The translations under genes were made by a program, and so were the position numbers. From Pontederia crassipes (taxonomy: Eukaryota > Streptophyta > Magnoliopsida > Commelinales > Pontederiaceae), in contig CM060198.1 in the NCBI GenBank assembly GCA_030549335.1, positions 54,693,995-54,757,994 on the forward strand: a stretch of 64,000 nucleotides of DNA, written 5' to 3'. The notes below the pieces were generated by a model. The model saw only the letters and a program-made list of their open reading frames with translations. It had not been told where the DNA came from and did no database searches. Shown in pieces: positions 13,500 to 26,600 of the stretch (within the stretch, counting starts at the first letter, position 1; the number at the start of each line of letters is the position of its first letter).

Positions 13500-14700
13500 A
13501 TTTTGAACTCAAATTGAATTCTTTTATTTAAATTATTTTCACAATTGAATTCATTGCTTTAATTTTTCTAAGATAAAAGATAATACATTTATTTTTAAAA
13601 AAGTGGATTTTTTTATTATACTTGTACATTGCCTTTTAGAAATAACATATTATTAGTTCATTTTTTAAAATATTATTCATTTTAATTTTTTATTATGAAA
13701 AATTTGTATTTAAAAAGAAATTATTTTTACTTCTACATTATCTTATTAGAAAGAAAATATTATTTATTTTGATCATACTAAAAAAATGTACTTGCATAAA
13801 TATACTTATAAATTGAATCGTATTTTATTTTTATTACCTTATATAACAAAGTTATAAGATAATTTTTTTCTTTTAATCATACTTAAATTACCAAAAAAGT
13901 ATATATTAATCTTATTTTGATTCAAAATATATTATTTATTTAAATTATTTTTTTAATTCCGAAAATGATAAATTATCTTTTAAATAGGAATTATTATTTA
14001 CTTGCATATTTTATTTTAATCATACTCAAATTTAAAAAGGAAAGATTAATCTTAATTTGACACAAATTGAATTAATTATTTTTAATTCGAAAAATAACAA
14101 ATTATCTTTTGAAAAGGAATTATTTTTATTGTAACCATATTGAAATTGATAAAAATGAAAGATTAATCTTTATTTGACTCAAATTGAATTACTTATTTTA
14201 AATTATTTTTTAATCCATAAAATAACTATTTATCTTTTAAATAGGAATTATTAATTACTTGCATGTTATCTTTTGGAAATAAAATATTATTTATGTTAAT
14301 AATACTCAAATTGATAAAAAGGATATTAATCTTAATTTGATTCAAATTTAATTATCTCTTTGAAATTATTTTTATTCTGAAAATAACAAATTATTTTTTA
14401 GACAGAAATTATTGTTTACTTGCACATTATTTTTTAGAGAAAAATATTATTTGTTTTCAGCATACTCTAATTGAGAAAAAAAAGAAACATTAATTTCGAT
14501 TTGACTCAAATTGGATCATTTATTTTAAATTATTTTATAATTTCGAAAATTTTAATTATTTTAAGATAATTGAATTTGCTTCTAATCAAGATATGCTTAT
14601 AAATTTAATCTTCTTTTATTATTGTTACCTTATATAATTAAGTATTATAAGATAAGTTTTTATTTTGTGAAAAAAATTAGATTAATATATTATCTTATAT
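13500..14700. repeat. degenerate AT-rich tandem repeat, units of about 115-165 bp
   Basis: Repeated landmarks recur in order: (A)TTTGACTCAAATTGAATT, then TTTTAATTCCGAAAAT-type, then ATTATCTTTTAAATAGGAAT, then ACTTGCATATT, then CATACTCAAATT, then AAAGATTAATCTTA. Clear unit starts lie near 13,918, 14,057, 14,174, 14,337 and 14,501, with more worn units before 13,900. Units differ by substitutions and small indels, so the array is old. It lies between the p24 promoter and a microsatellite. It might be a minisatellite or the interior of an old element. Confidence 0.65.
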
Positions 14701-14765
14701 AAAAATTTGACATATCATCATGATGCCATTTGTCCCAACGTCCTACTTTGTATTTTCATCCTCCT

Positions 14766-15253
<488 letters not shown>

Positions 15254-16298
15254 TAATGGAGGTCTTCCCCCTCTAAGGGGGGAGGAATCCCCTCCCCCCA
15301 TCCGCGCCCGCGGATTTCACGCGCGGTGCAAGGGGTAACACGAACGGTTCGGTTCATCGAAGAAAAAAATGTGCACCGGTTCAGCGAAAAAAATCGAACG
15401 ATTCAGCGAAAAAAGCGAAAAAGCGAAAAAGCGAAAAAGATGATGTGGCGACGGTGAAGACACTGTGGTGACGATGATCGACAGCGAAGACGCTGTGGCC
15501 CGGGCAATCGGATCTGACCTCCCAGCGGCGAAGACCGTGCATCGACGCCTCGACGGCCGTGAAACCTCGAAGTATCGGCTGCGCGGTTGGCCGGATCTAG
15601 CTGCCCGTGACCAATCTAGCTACGGGCGTCCAGATCGGTCGCCCGGGCAATCGGATCTGACCTCCCAGCGGCCGATCTAGCCGCGGTTGGTCGGATCCAG
15701 CCGCCCGCAACCAGATCGGCCGCCGGGCGGTAAGATCCGGCCGCCCGTACCAGATCGATCGTCGGGCGGCCAGGCCAAATTCGGCCGCCCACAGCCAGAT
15801 CTGGCCGCACGCGCCGGATCGGACGCCGAGGGGCCGGATTTGGCCGCCTACAGCCAGATCCGGCCGCCCGCGTCCGATCGACCGCCGGGCAGCCGGATCC
15901 GGCCGCCCGCGCTCAATCGGTCGCCGGGCTGCCGGATCCGGTCGCCCGCGCCAGATCGAACACCGAGCGGTCGGATCTGACCGTCGGCCGCCCGCGCTAG
16001 ATCGGACACCGAGCGGTCGGATCCGACCGACGGCCATCGCGAGAGAGGGGGAGGGAACGGAAGGCTTCCGAAAGAAGAGAGAGGGAGAGGGAACCTCGAC
16101 GGCCGCTGGAGAGAGAGAGGGAAAGAGGGAGGGAGAGGGGGGGGGGTCGTCGGTTCGACCGATTTCAGAGTGAGGGGTGGCGGTTCGAGCGAACTTGTAA
16201 GCATTGAATCGCTCATCATCCGCGCCCGTCGGATCTCCATCCGACGGGCGCGGATGGGGAGAGGGGTTCCTCCCCTGTAAGGGAGAGAACCCCCATTA
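15254..16298. mobile_element. GC-rich element with terminal inverted repeats, inserted in a (TA)n tract
   Basis: The left end (15,254-15,312) and the reverse complement of the right end (16,241-16,298) align over nearly 60 bp, both running TAATGG, a C/T-rich block, GGGGAGGAA, CCCC and CATCCGCGCCCG. Both outer flanks are (TA)n, so a target duplication cannot be read; some plant TIR elements (Micron, TAFT types) prefer such sites. Inside, about 12 degenerate units of 33-36 bp (GGATCCGGCCGCCCGCG-type) fill 15,595-16,030, and one piece of about 30 bp starting GGGCAATCGGATCTGACC occurs twice (near 15,500 and 15,645). A perfect hairpin lies at 16,217-16,256. No transposase, so non-autonomous. A superfamily such as Mutator-like is possible but not shown. 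The GC content contrasts sharply with the flanks. Confidence 0.7.
16217..16256. repeat. perfect 18-bp stem hairpin near the right end of the GC-rich element
   Basis: Stem CATCCGCGCCCGTCGGAT, loop CTCC, then its exact complement. The outer half of the stem is also the inner part of the terminal inverted repeat. A shorter version (ATCCGC / GCGGAT, loop GCCC) sits in the left end near 15,300. Confidence 0.9.
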
Positions 16299-17296
16299 TA
16301 TATATATAGAGAGAGAGAGATACGTTAGGATTAAGATATTGAACATCTAATTTTCTTAATATAAATCAGGATTAAATTAGGATAAAATTTTTATTAAATA
16401 TTAAGATATGCTTCGGATCTTTTTAATACATTAGTAGTATTTATATCTATACCACAATTTTAAGAGATAGCCTGAGTTTTAATACATATACAAACAGTTA
16501 TATATATATTAGGATTAGGATTAGGATAGGCGTTATGATGTTAATATTAAATGTTATTATTGTAAAATCTTAGGATAAAACTAACTTGTTTACGTATTAT
16601 GATCTATTATTATATCATTAGTAGTAGTAGACTTTTTAGGATTACCAATATATATGGATATATATATCTAATATAATTATATATAATGTATATGCATTGA
16701 TTATAATATGGCAGGATTAATTACTAATATTTCTTAAAAAATAAAACTGGTCTTTCAATTACTTAGATTTCCGGACAAATTAATTGTCAACGACACAAGT
16801 TAATTGCTAATCAAAGCATGCCAGGTAAAATCAATTAGGAGGTAAAATCAAATTTTGTAGAATAAAATTATTTAACTTGCTAATCAAATTTCGTAGACTC
16901 TCTCCCATCCAATTTTAGGGATAAAATTAATTAAAAGTTAAAATTAAATTGAGTAGACTTTCAATTTGTAGATTTTCTCTTTAATCCAATTTTGAAGATA
17001 AAATCAACTAACACTTAGATAAATTTTCTTATAATAATATTTTATTTTTGGATGACATGTGTCATCGTCTCATGATACCACTTGTCATGCTTTCATACTT
17101 CATATTTTTTTGATTAACGGTACGGTTCGCGGATGTATGATGCTAAATTCACCCGTATCCAAATCTGTTTAGAATGATAAGATGGACCTTTTTACCACAC
17201 TATTTTTCATTTTCATAAAAAATGTATTGATTATATATCAATTATTATTTGGATTAATTGAAAGTGCACTTGGGATGTTTTTTTCATTTTTATATT
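16299..17296. other. AT-rich stretch, no gene seen
   Basis: Starts with a short (GA)n run and contains scattered TTAGGATTA-type repeats. The piece near 17,040-17,110 resembles 14,700-14,760 on the other side of the microsatellite, which suggests an older shared repeat. No coding potential. Confidence 0.45.
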
Positions 17297-17811
17297 TGTA
17301 ATACCTCATATTTTTAAGTGAGGGTAATTTAAACTTTTTGTCCAATCTCTCATTATCTGTATAAATCTCATATTTTTTACCTCTTTTCTTCACGTATTGA
17401 TGGTCAGGACTTAAGAAATGAAAAAAAAAGAAAAATAAAGAGAAAAAAGAAGATGAAGAAAAAGGAGAAACATCTTATATCAAGGTATGTAAAGTGGATT
17501 CAAATCCCTCTCTCATTTTTTAATATTTTTCATGTAATGAATTAAAAGCAAGAGGACAACTTGTTCTCTTATTAAATTGTGATTGAAGGCTCTTGTTTAT
17601 TGATTTGATCTATGCATGTATAGACTTTTATGATTTGATATATGCCATTAATATATTTTATGAGTAGATCCAATAGTTATGGCTCATATGTTCATCTTGA
17701 TGTGCATGATTTGGGGTTGAACCCTAATCATTAGAATTGAATGATTTAATATGTTTATGATATTCTTTTAATTCTATAATGTCTAGAGAACATGTATTTG
17801 TTGTAGAATCC
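17297..17811. mobile_element. solo LTR A (TGTAAT...GTTACA family), left part
   Basis: Left portion of a solo LTR whose right portion is at 35,886-37,348. It aligns along its length with solo LTR B (32,246-34,310), including a TGATGGYYAGGACTT motif and GATTTGGGGNTGAACCCTA. The outer ends read TGTAAT and GTTACA, and ATATT lies directly outside both ends, an exact 5-bp target duplication. It is split by the copia-type element. Family probably Ty3/gypsy from the ends; no coding part remains. Confidence 0.8.
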
Positions 17812-18709
17812 CAAAGAGTACCAAGAGGAGGATGAATTAATGTTCAATCCGAAAATATCGACTGCACAAAAATTATTGCAGAAGCTTAAAATCGATTCTT
17901 AAAACTTTTGTAATTCAAATTATAATATGAGAGGGAGAGAGTGAGAGAAATCAAACACAATGAACACGGATGGTTGCTGACGAGGTTCGATCAGACCTTG
18001 GCTTACGTTTCCGCTCCGACTTCTTGACTTCGAGACCGTCGAAAATTTCACTAGCGCTTCCTTTGTTCTAAATGGGACGAGGAAGGAGGCCCTTTACACA
18101 ACCACATTTTGCTCTCCTCTTAGAAAGCAGATTTTTTCTCTCGCTCAATAGGTAAGATTTTGAACATCTTTTATACAAGGGCTCTCATAATCTTTCTCAA
18201 AAATGATTTCTCTCTTTTACAATAGAACACTCACAAGAAGAGAAGAGATAATGAAAGAAAACTTTAAATCATAACTTCAAAAGAAATGATCTTCTTTTGA
18301 TTTCTTGAACTTTTGCTTCAATGTTTAGATGGATGCCTTTGCTTCTGACTTTGACACTTTTTTTATAGGCATCTGGAAAATTTATCCAAAATTAATTTTA
18401 CATTTTTCTCATTCAAAACTAGCCATTACTATACATTTAACCAGTGGACCTATCTATATGGACATTGCGCTAATTTGCTCAGTTATCGCAGCTGGTTGGT
18501 TGATCGGTATCATCTCGATATTGATCGGAAAAACTCATGTATTTGTCGATCGATCGACTAAAGATGCCGGTCGACCGGTATATCTTCAACCGATCTTCTT
18601 TGCTTCGACCTATTTTGAGCATAACTTTTTGCACAGTTATCCAAATGAGACAATCTTATATTTATGGATAGCTAACAAGATTCTCTACAACTTGTATGTT
18701 TATGATTCA

Positions 18710-20672
18710 TGATGCATGCATTATTATACATGTTTACATACATCATTTTAGATTATTTTTCGTAGTTTTTACCATTGCATGCATCTACTTTTTCAATTAT
18801 TTCTTTAAAATTGGTTAGAGTCCAAAACCACCAACTTTCATGGTATTTTGATCTCAGGAGTATCAAGTTGGAGATGCAGAGCGATTGTCACGAAAGAGCA
18901 CGGAAATTGGAGCAGACAAATAATCCTGAACAAGAACCCGGGCCGGGTCGTCAATACACCCGGGTCGGGCCGGTCGTTTAACCAAATCCGAATTGGATTT
19001 TTGCGCGACAAAAGAACTCGGGCCGGGTACACTATGACCCGGGCCGAGTTTTCTTATTAGACAGCAGACAGCTCGGATTTTCGACTTGTTGAACACGAAA
19101 TTATCATCTCAAAACGACGTGCAACCCTAGGGGGACGTTCTCCCCTATAAATACTACAGATTGGAGGCTTTGTTGGCACTCTCGGAGGGGTGAAGTCGTG
19201 TGCCCTAGCCATCCAACTTCTGAGAGAAATTTCTGTAGTGCTAAATTCTGAAGCAACTTGGAGTCGTTCCGGCGAACCCCTGCGACGAACACACGGCCGA
19301 GGCTCGTGCGAGAGGCATCACCAGACTCCAGGAAGTATACTTTAGTAATATTTCTGATGAAATTCTTATTTATCCTAATTGATTTGATGTCAAAACAATT
19401 CCGTATGGAGTAATTTTCTTGTTAGGGGAAAACTAAGTGGAACCGTGTTTATCTCTCAATTTATTTGGATAATTAGACTTCTGTTAAACTGCAATTCGTG
19501 CATGGTTAATGTTAGAATTTTGGATAATCTTAATGTCGTGTTATTCTGCAAGTTTTTGCATGATTAGTCGTTAAAGTTTCTTCCGAAATTAAGTTTGATT
19601 CGTGAATTCTGCAATCCTATAATCCGGACCGGGTAGCATCAAACCCGGGCCGCGTTTTGCCTCCGATTGGATCGCTGTTGTTCTTTTAGGTTGAACCCGG
19701 ACCGAGTTGTTTGTGCCCGGGCCGAGTTGTTCGAAACCCGGGATACTACTTCTCTGCTCGGGCTGAGTTGACTGCGCAGCGTCGAAGTGAAAGTTTTTCT
19801 GTCTGAACTCGGGCCGTGCTCGGTAGAACCCGGGCCGGGTCAGTTTGTTTCGCTTGTCGAAACCGAGTTTTATTGTTCAGACCCGGGCCGAGTTCCGCGT
19901 AACCTGGGCCGGGTATTAACTTGGGGTTTTTAATCGCTATACTTCGAATTTGGCTGTTATTTCTTGTAGGTTTGGAAGGATTGTTACTTTATGTATTCTG
20001 ATCATGGTTATGTGCAATTTGATTGAATTTTCAACTGGTTGGACTAAATTTTGATTAGAATAGTTAGGTTCTCGAGATTTTTGAGTCCTTGATTTTTAAC
20101 AATTCTTCTTCATGCATTAATGCATCTTGATTAAAATTTGATTATTATGTTCTGAGTTTTCAGAAGTCATAGTTTTAATTTTGATCAGAGATAATTAGTT
20201 CTCAAGTTTTTTAGCACTATATTTATGTGTATAAGTTGCATTTTAAAGCAATTCGGTCCAAAGTAAGATTAGAGTTGATTGAGGTTTCAATGGCTTTAAT
20301 GACACTTTATTCGGATTAGTTTGATTCTCAAGTTTTTGATATCAATATTTATAAGCAACTCCTTTCCATTAGAAGTCTAATTTTGTGATTTATTGATTAT
20401 TAGAGAGATAATAGGGGGATACAAAGTTAAACCCTAACTCATCATCATTATCAATTTCTGCTAAGCATTGTTTTCATTTATTTTCTCACTTCCTTTTTCT
20501 TAATTTATAAATTGAAAGTTGATTCCTTGATTGATTTTTTACTATAACTTTTAGAGAAAAAAAAAGATTTTTAATCTTCAGTCCTCATGGGTTCGACATT
20601 CTATTCACTCTTTATTACTTGATACGGTCTAGTATACTTGCTAGTATATTTGCGCTCAATTATTACGCATCA
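18710..20672 (+). repeat. Athila element, 5' LTR
   Basis: 1,963 bp, pairs with 28,540-30,508. It contains about 15 copies of a GC-rich near-palindromic motif of the CCCGGGCCGGG / CCCGGGCCGAG type. Confidence 0.95.
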
Positions 20673-20678
20673 AGTTTT

Positions 20679-20696
20679 TGGCGCCGTTGCCGGGGA
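20679..20696 (+). other. Athila primer-binding site (tRNA-Asp type)
   Basis: TGGCGCCGTTGCCGGGGA, a few bases inside the 5' LTR. It complements the 3' end of plant tRNA-Asp as known for Athila-clade elements. Confidence 0.9.
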
Positions 20697-23600
20697 CTGA
20701 AAATTTTTAATCTTTTTACTTTATTAGTTATTTTTAGTTTTACTACGTTTTCTGTTTCTCTTTGTGATCGTGTAGGGGATTGAAAATTTCGAACAGGTCA
20801 CGTCCTGGATTCTTCTAACGAGCTTCACTCTGAAGAAAAATGATATAATACCAGGAGCTCGAAAGGACCATTGCTTTTTGATCCATAAATTGAAAAATCA
20901 TTGCGACGGTCTAGGAAGATTCAAAAGAGCGAAGAAATGGCAGATCAACATCAAAATCAAGAGCTCGTACTGAATCAGCCACCACCATACAGAACGATGC
21001 GAGACTATATGTTGGGTCATATTCACGATGAGCCAAATAGCATTATACTGCCTGATGTAGCTGCTAACCATTTCCAGATTCAACATGGTACACTTCAAAT
21101 GGTACAAAATGATCAGTTTAGTGGTAACAAAGATGAGGACCCCTTTGCTCACGTGCGAAAATTTTTATGATTATGTGTCACCTTTAAATTTCACGATGTT
21201 ACTGGATGCCGTGAGGCTACGTTTATTTCCTTTTTCTCTCAGGGGTCGAGCGTCTACTTGGTTGACTACATTACCTCCTGAAACTGTTACCACTTGGGCG
21301 GATATGAAACACATATTTTATAATAAATATTGTCCTCCACAAAAAGCAGCCAGATTGATTGCTGACGTAAAATCTTTCTATCAACAGGATGCAAAAACAA
21401 TGTATGAGGCATGGGAGCGATTCAAGGAGCTAATAAGCCGAATTCCGCATAAACATATGCCACTTTATGAACATATCCAATATTTTTATAATTGTGCTAC
21501 TCTACAGGTTAGGGATAAGATTGATACTTCTGCAGGAAGTTCGATGTCTGTCAAGTCACCCGAAGACATTTATACGATCATCGAAACTTGGCTATGAATA
21601 ATTGGCAAAATGACAGAGATCAAGCATCGCGACAAGACAATTCTTCATATCTCTCTGAACAGGTGAAAGCTCTCAACAGAAAGGTGGAACAACTTCTGAT
21701 GAATAAGAATAGTGCTCCAGTCAAAGCAGCTGATAACATTACAGGGTGTGATTTTTGTGGTGAAGGACACCCCAATCATGAATGCCCAACCGGTAACTCT
21801 TCATGAACTCAATTTGAGAACGCAAATTATGTTACTAACAATTCTTACAGGGATAATCAGGATCCTTATAAATACGGATTTGGTTTGAAAGTTCAACCTA
21901 ATTGCTCTTGGGTACATAATAGGGGGATGGCTCCTCCAGTTTCCAACCACGCCATGAAGAAAGACCTCGACCTGAATCTAAATCAAACTTAGAAGATATT
22001 CTTGCAAAATTTATTTCTGTTTCTGATTCTAAGTTTAATAACGTGGAGGCATCCATCAAGAATTTGGAAAACCAAGTAGGACAATTGGCTAACATAATTG
22101 TAGGTCGCCAGCCAGGTTCACTCCCCAGTGACACTGAGAAGAACCCTCGAGAAGACGCAAAGGCAATCACTTTGAGAAGCGGCAAGAAAATGCAAGAACA
22201 AAAACAACATCAATCTGAACCAGTGATTGATGAGAAAAATGAAGAAACACTAGAAGAGTAACATGAAGCAGTTCCAACACTACCACCACCGAAAGCAGAC
22301 AAGAAAGCTGAGAAATTTACCACTCCTACAAAACCAGGGAATCTGCCATATCCCCAAAGATATCGACAGGAGCAACTTGATAAGGAATTTTCTCGTTTCC
22401 TTGACATTTTTAAGCAGATCCATAGTAATATTTTGCTTCCTAAAGCTCTTAAACAGATGCCTACCTATGCAAAGTTTATGAAGGAAATCCTGACCAACAA
22501 GAGGAAGATCGAAGAGACAGGTCTGATTAAGCTATCTCCACAATGTTGTTCGGTGTGCAAGCAAGACATTCCATCAAAAGAAAAGAGATCCAGGGAGTTT
22601 TACTATACCATGTGTTATAGGAGATTTTTATTGCTCTAAGGCTTTATGTGATTTAGGTGCTAGTATTAATTTAATGCCTTATTCTATTTTTCTAAAGCTT
22701 GGTTATGGGGAACTCCGTGAAACTTCAATTTTATTACAGTTTGCTGATCAATCTGTGAAAAAACCAAGAGGCATGTTGGAAGACATACTCGTGAAAGTTG
22801 ATAAATTTATTTTTCCTGCAGATTTTTTTATTCTAGATATGGATTATGAGTCTGACACTCCGATCATACTAGGCCGACCTTTTTTAGCGACAAGCAATGC
22901 ATTAATTGATGTCCAAAAGGGTCAATTGACTTTGAGAGTCAATAATGAGGAATTATGTTTTAAAATTTCTGATTCTTTAAAATATCCTGTTTCTTCATGT
23001 TACTCTATGGACACTTTAGATGATGATACCTCAGATGAGCTTGACGTAGTTATTCCTGAAGTGGTGATGAATCCGTATGCTCATGATGAAGATTTGATGG
23101 ATAATTCTGAAATGGTCCAAGAATCTGAGGCAGTGGAAAAACTCCCTCTGAAAACTTCCACAGCAGAATAATTGCAAAACTCTTCATCGCACTATGAACT
23201 TAAGGCATTACCTTCTCATTTAAAGTATGCATATTTAGACACTGATTCTTTTCCTGTTATTATTTCTGCAGATCTCACTGAAGATATGGAAGCGCAACTG
23301 TTAGCTGTCCTGAGAAAACACAAGAAAGCCATGGCATGGTCAATTTCTGACATCAAAGGAATCTCGCCCTCTATCTGCATGCACAAGATCCTTATGGAAG
23401 AGAACTATAAGCCAACTGCCCAATGCCAACGCCGTCTTAACCCCCAACTCAAAGAGGTAGTGAAGAAGGATGTGATTAAGCTCCTAGATGCAGATCATGC
23501 GGCAATTCGACACTTGATGGCCAAGAAGGAAGCAAAAGCACGACTATTGAGATGGATACTTTTGCTTTAGGAGTTTGATGTTGAAGTTAAGGACAAGAAG

Positions 23601-26600
23601 GGAACAGAGAATGTTGTTGCAGATCACCTCTCCCGACTTGAGTCAACACCCACTAACGGAAACGCTATCGTAGAAGAATTTCCTGATGAACAAATTTTCT
23701 CAACCTCCCTTTTGGAGGAGGCAAAGGCAAGTAATGAACTTCCATGGTTTGCTGATTATGCTAATTTTCTTGCAGAAAAATGGATTCCCTCTGGATGGAC
23801 CACGCAGAAAAAGAGAAAATTTTTCGCTGACATCTCCCATTATCTTTGGGAAGATCCATACTTGTTTAAGGTTTGTGCAGATCAGATTATTCGCAGGTGC
23901 ATACTTGAGAGTAAAGTTCAAAGCGTTCTGCAACATTGTCATGACGGAGAGGCCGAAGGACACTTTGGTCCCAATCGTACCGCCGCCAAGGTTCTAGAAA
24001 GCGGGTTGTATTGGCCAACCCTGTTCAAAGATGCACAGGTATTTTGTAAGTCTTGTGATCGTTTCCAGAGGACAGGTAATATCTCTAAAAGGGACGAAAT
24101 GCCCTTTAAACAATATTCTTTATTGCGATATATTTGATGTTTGGGGCATTGACTTTATGGGACCTTTCCCTAAGTTAATGAACAATGAGTACATTCTAGT
24201 TGCTGTGGACTATGTGTCGAAGTGGGTTGAGGCAGTTGCCACTCCAACTAATGACGCTAAGGTAGTTGTTAATTTTTTAAGAAAGAATATTTTTACTCGA
24301 TTTGGGACACCTAGAGCTATTATCAGTGACAATGGCACACACTTTTGCAATCGTTTATTTGCAAGATTAGTGGCAAAGTTTGGAGTCACCCACAAGTTGA
24401 GTACCCCTTACCATGCTCAGTCATGTGGCCAAGTAGAGGTGTCAAATCGATAAATTAAGCGCATCTTGGAAAAAATAGTTAACTCCTCTAGAAAAGATTG
24501 GTCTCTCAGGCTAGATGACACACTGTGGGCTTATCGCACTGCATTTAAAACACCCATAGGTATGTCACCATATAGATTAGTTTATGAGAAGGCGTGTCAT
24601 CTACCCGTAGAATTGGAACACAAGGCTTACTAGGCTACAAAATTTTTAAATATGGACCCAACCTTGTCGAGCAGTGAGCGACTACTGAAACTTAACGAGC
24701 TCGAAGAGTTCCGAAACAACGCTTATGAGAATAGTAAGATTTATAAGGAGCGAACAAAAAGATGGCATGACCAAAATATTCAAACCAAGGACTTTCAACC
24801 TGGTCAACAAGTCCTCCTTTATGAAAGCAGACTTAGATTATTTTTAGGTAAACTCAAGTCTAGATGGACGGGGCCATACATCGTAGTCAGCTCTTCTCCT
24901 TTTGGAGCTGTAGAGATTCGATCTCTAGATGGAAAGCACACATTTATAGTAAATGGACACAGGCTAAAACACTATTTGAGTGGTGTCAAACCTGTACAAG
25001 TTAACTACATGATTCTACACGAGCCCTAAGCCAAGGCGGGCAAAGTCAAGCTAACGATTATAACTTAGAACTTCTCTGCCTAACCCTTATTTTTAGTATA
25101 GATTTTTATTTTGTCTTATTTGTTTTTCTTAAGTTCTCAATTTCCTTTCATTACGTCTGGTCTTCTGGTCTTTGAGTCGTTTGACATCAATTTCTGCATT
25201 TCTATATTCATTACTAAATCTTTTTAAATGCCAAACCCGGCCCGTGCCACAATAAACCCGGCCCGGGCATGCTTTCCGTGAACTACATAGTACACCCGGG
25301 CCGGGCCAACTCTGGTTTTCGTTTAATTTCGCAGGCACTCATACCCGGGCCAGGTTACTTTGAACCCGGCCCGGGCCATCTATGTTGTACGCGATGATTC
25401 CAGCGATTTTCCTTTCGCCATTAAGACGTGAATCCGGCCGTTGAATTGCCAACCACCCATCATCAAGCCACGCCATTGATGCGACGCGATTCTCGGTGCG
25501 GAGGGCCATCCACCCGGGGCGGATCCATCTACAAAATCTGGGCGAACAGGCGACCCGGGACCACATCACTACAAAAGGCCTCCTCCTCCGACGTCGCGGT
25601 TCTTCACGCCCCATGCTGCGAATGCCGCCACCGACTCAACCGCCCTGATACCAGGAGTCTCACCCTCGGCCGCGTCCCCGATCTACCACTCAACAACGCT
25701 GCCGACATCGCACCACCGGCGCCGCCCTTGCTCCGCGCCGCCGCCTTGATATTTTCGGCCCCGACGTCGCACCGCCACCGCCCCGCCAAACATCCATCGG
25801 TCCGAACCTAACCTCGACTGACGATCTTCTGCAGGCGGCCCGGAGACCACCTCACACTGCGTCCGATGCATGCCACCGTCAGCACCCAGGCCGCATCCCA
25901 CATAATCCGGCCTGCAATTCACCTTTCTCTAGCCCGGGTCGCGCCGACTCTATACCCGGTCCGAGCTCTGCGTTCGGCCAGCAGCTTCTACGACTCTTCT
26001 TCAGCCCGGGCAGCGTCAGCATCATACCCGGGCCGGGTCTTCGTCGACTGCATCCTCTGCTATAGCTCTTACTCGGGCCGCACTAACTGCATACCCGGGC
26101 CGGGTTTGGTTCACAGTGTACTTCAACTCACATTTTCTACGATGCAGCCTCGTCGAAAAGTCATAGCCCGTCGATCCCATGCTTCTTCGATGGCTGATAA
26201 TGAAGCCATCCAACAGGAAGATCGACCACCGCGACCTACGAGTCTCGAGTTTCGTGATTCTATCCAACGAAAACATTATCGGCAGACATTCTTCTTCACT
26301 ATTACTCCCACTCGGTATGCATGTCACAACACCATGGCAGAGTTAAATATTGATGCTGACATTATGTTGCTCTTTGAGAGAGTAGGGATGCGGACTTTTC
26401 TGGATCAACGATGGCCGACATATGAGAAGTTGTGCCATGAGTTTTTCAGTTCTTATGCTTATGAGTGTTCTGCTCGGCGCCATCGAGTTAGCTTCCGGCT
26501 TTTTAACAATGAATATGGCTTTTCTATGCCGGAGTTTAACTCTATCTATGGATTTCCCTTACTGGAGTCCTCTGCCACTTGTCCTGAGTTTCAGGGAGCG

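Noticed and set aside
15597-16037. 146-aa Arg/Gly/Pro-rich frame on the minus strand
   Set aside because: It follows the GC-rich minisatellite; the repeats and lack of stops come from base composition, and other frames are equally open.
18329-18712. 127-aa frame just left of the Athila element
   Set aside because: It lies in the copia-type LTR; the matching stretch of the other LTR does not keep the frame.
25428-26120. GC-rich open frames between the Athila integrase and its extra frame
   Set aside because: Composition-driven frames over the CCCGGGCC motif region; no conserved protein seen.
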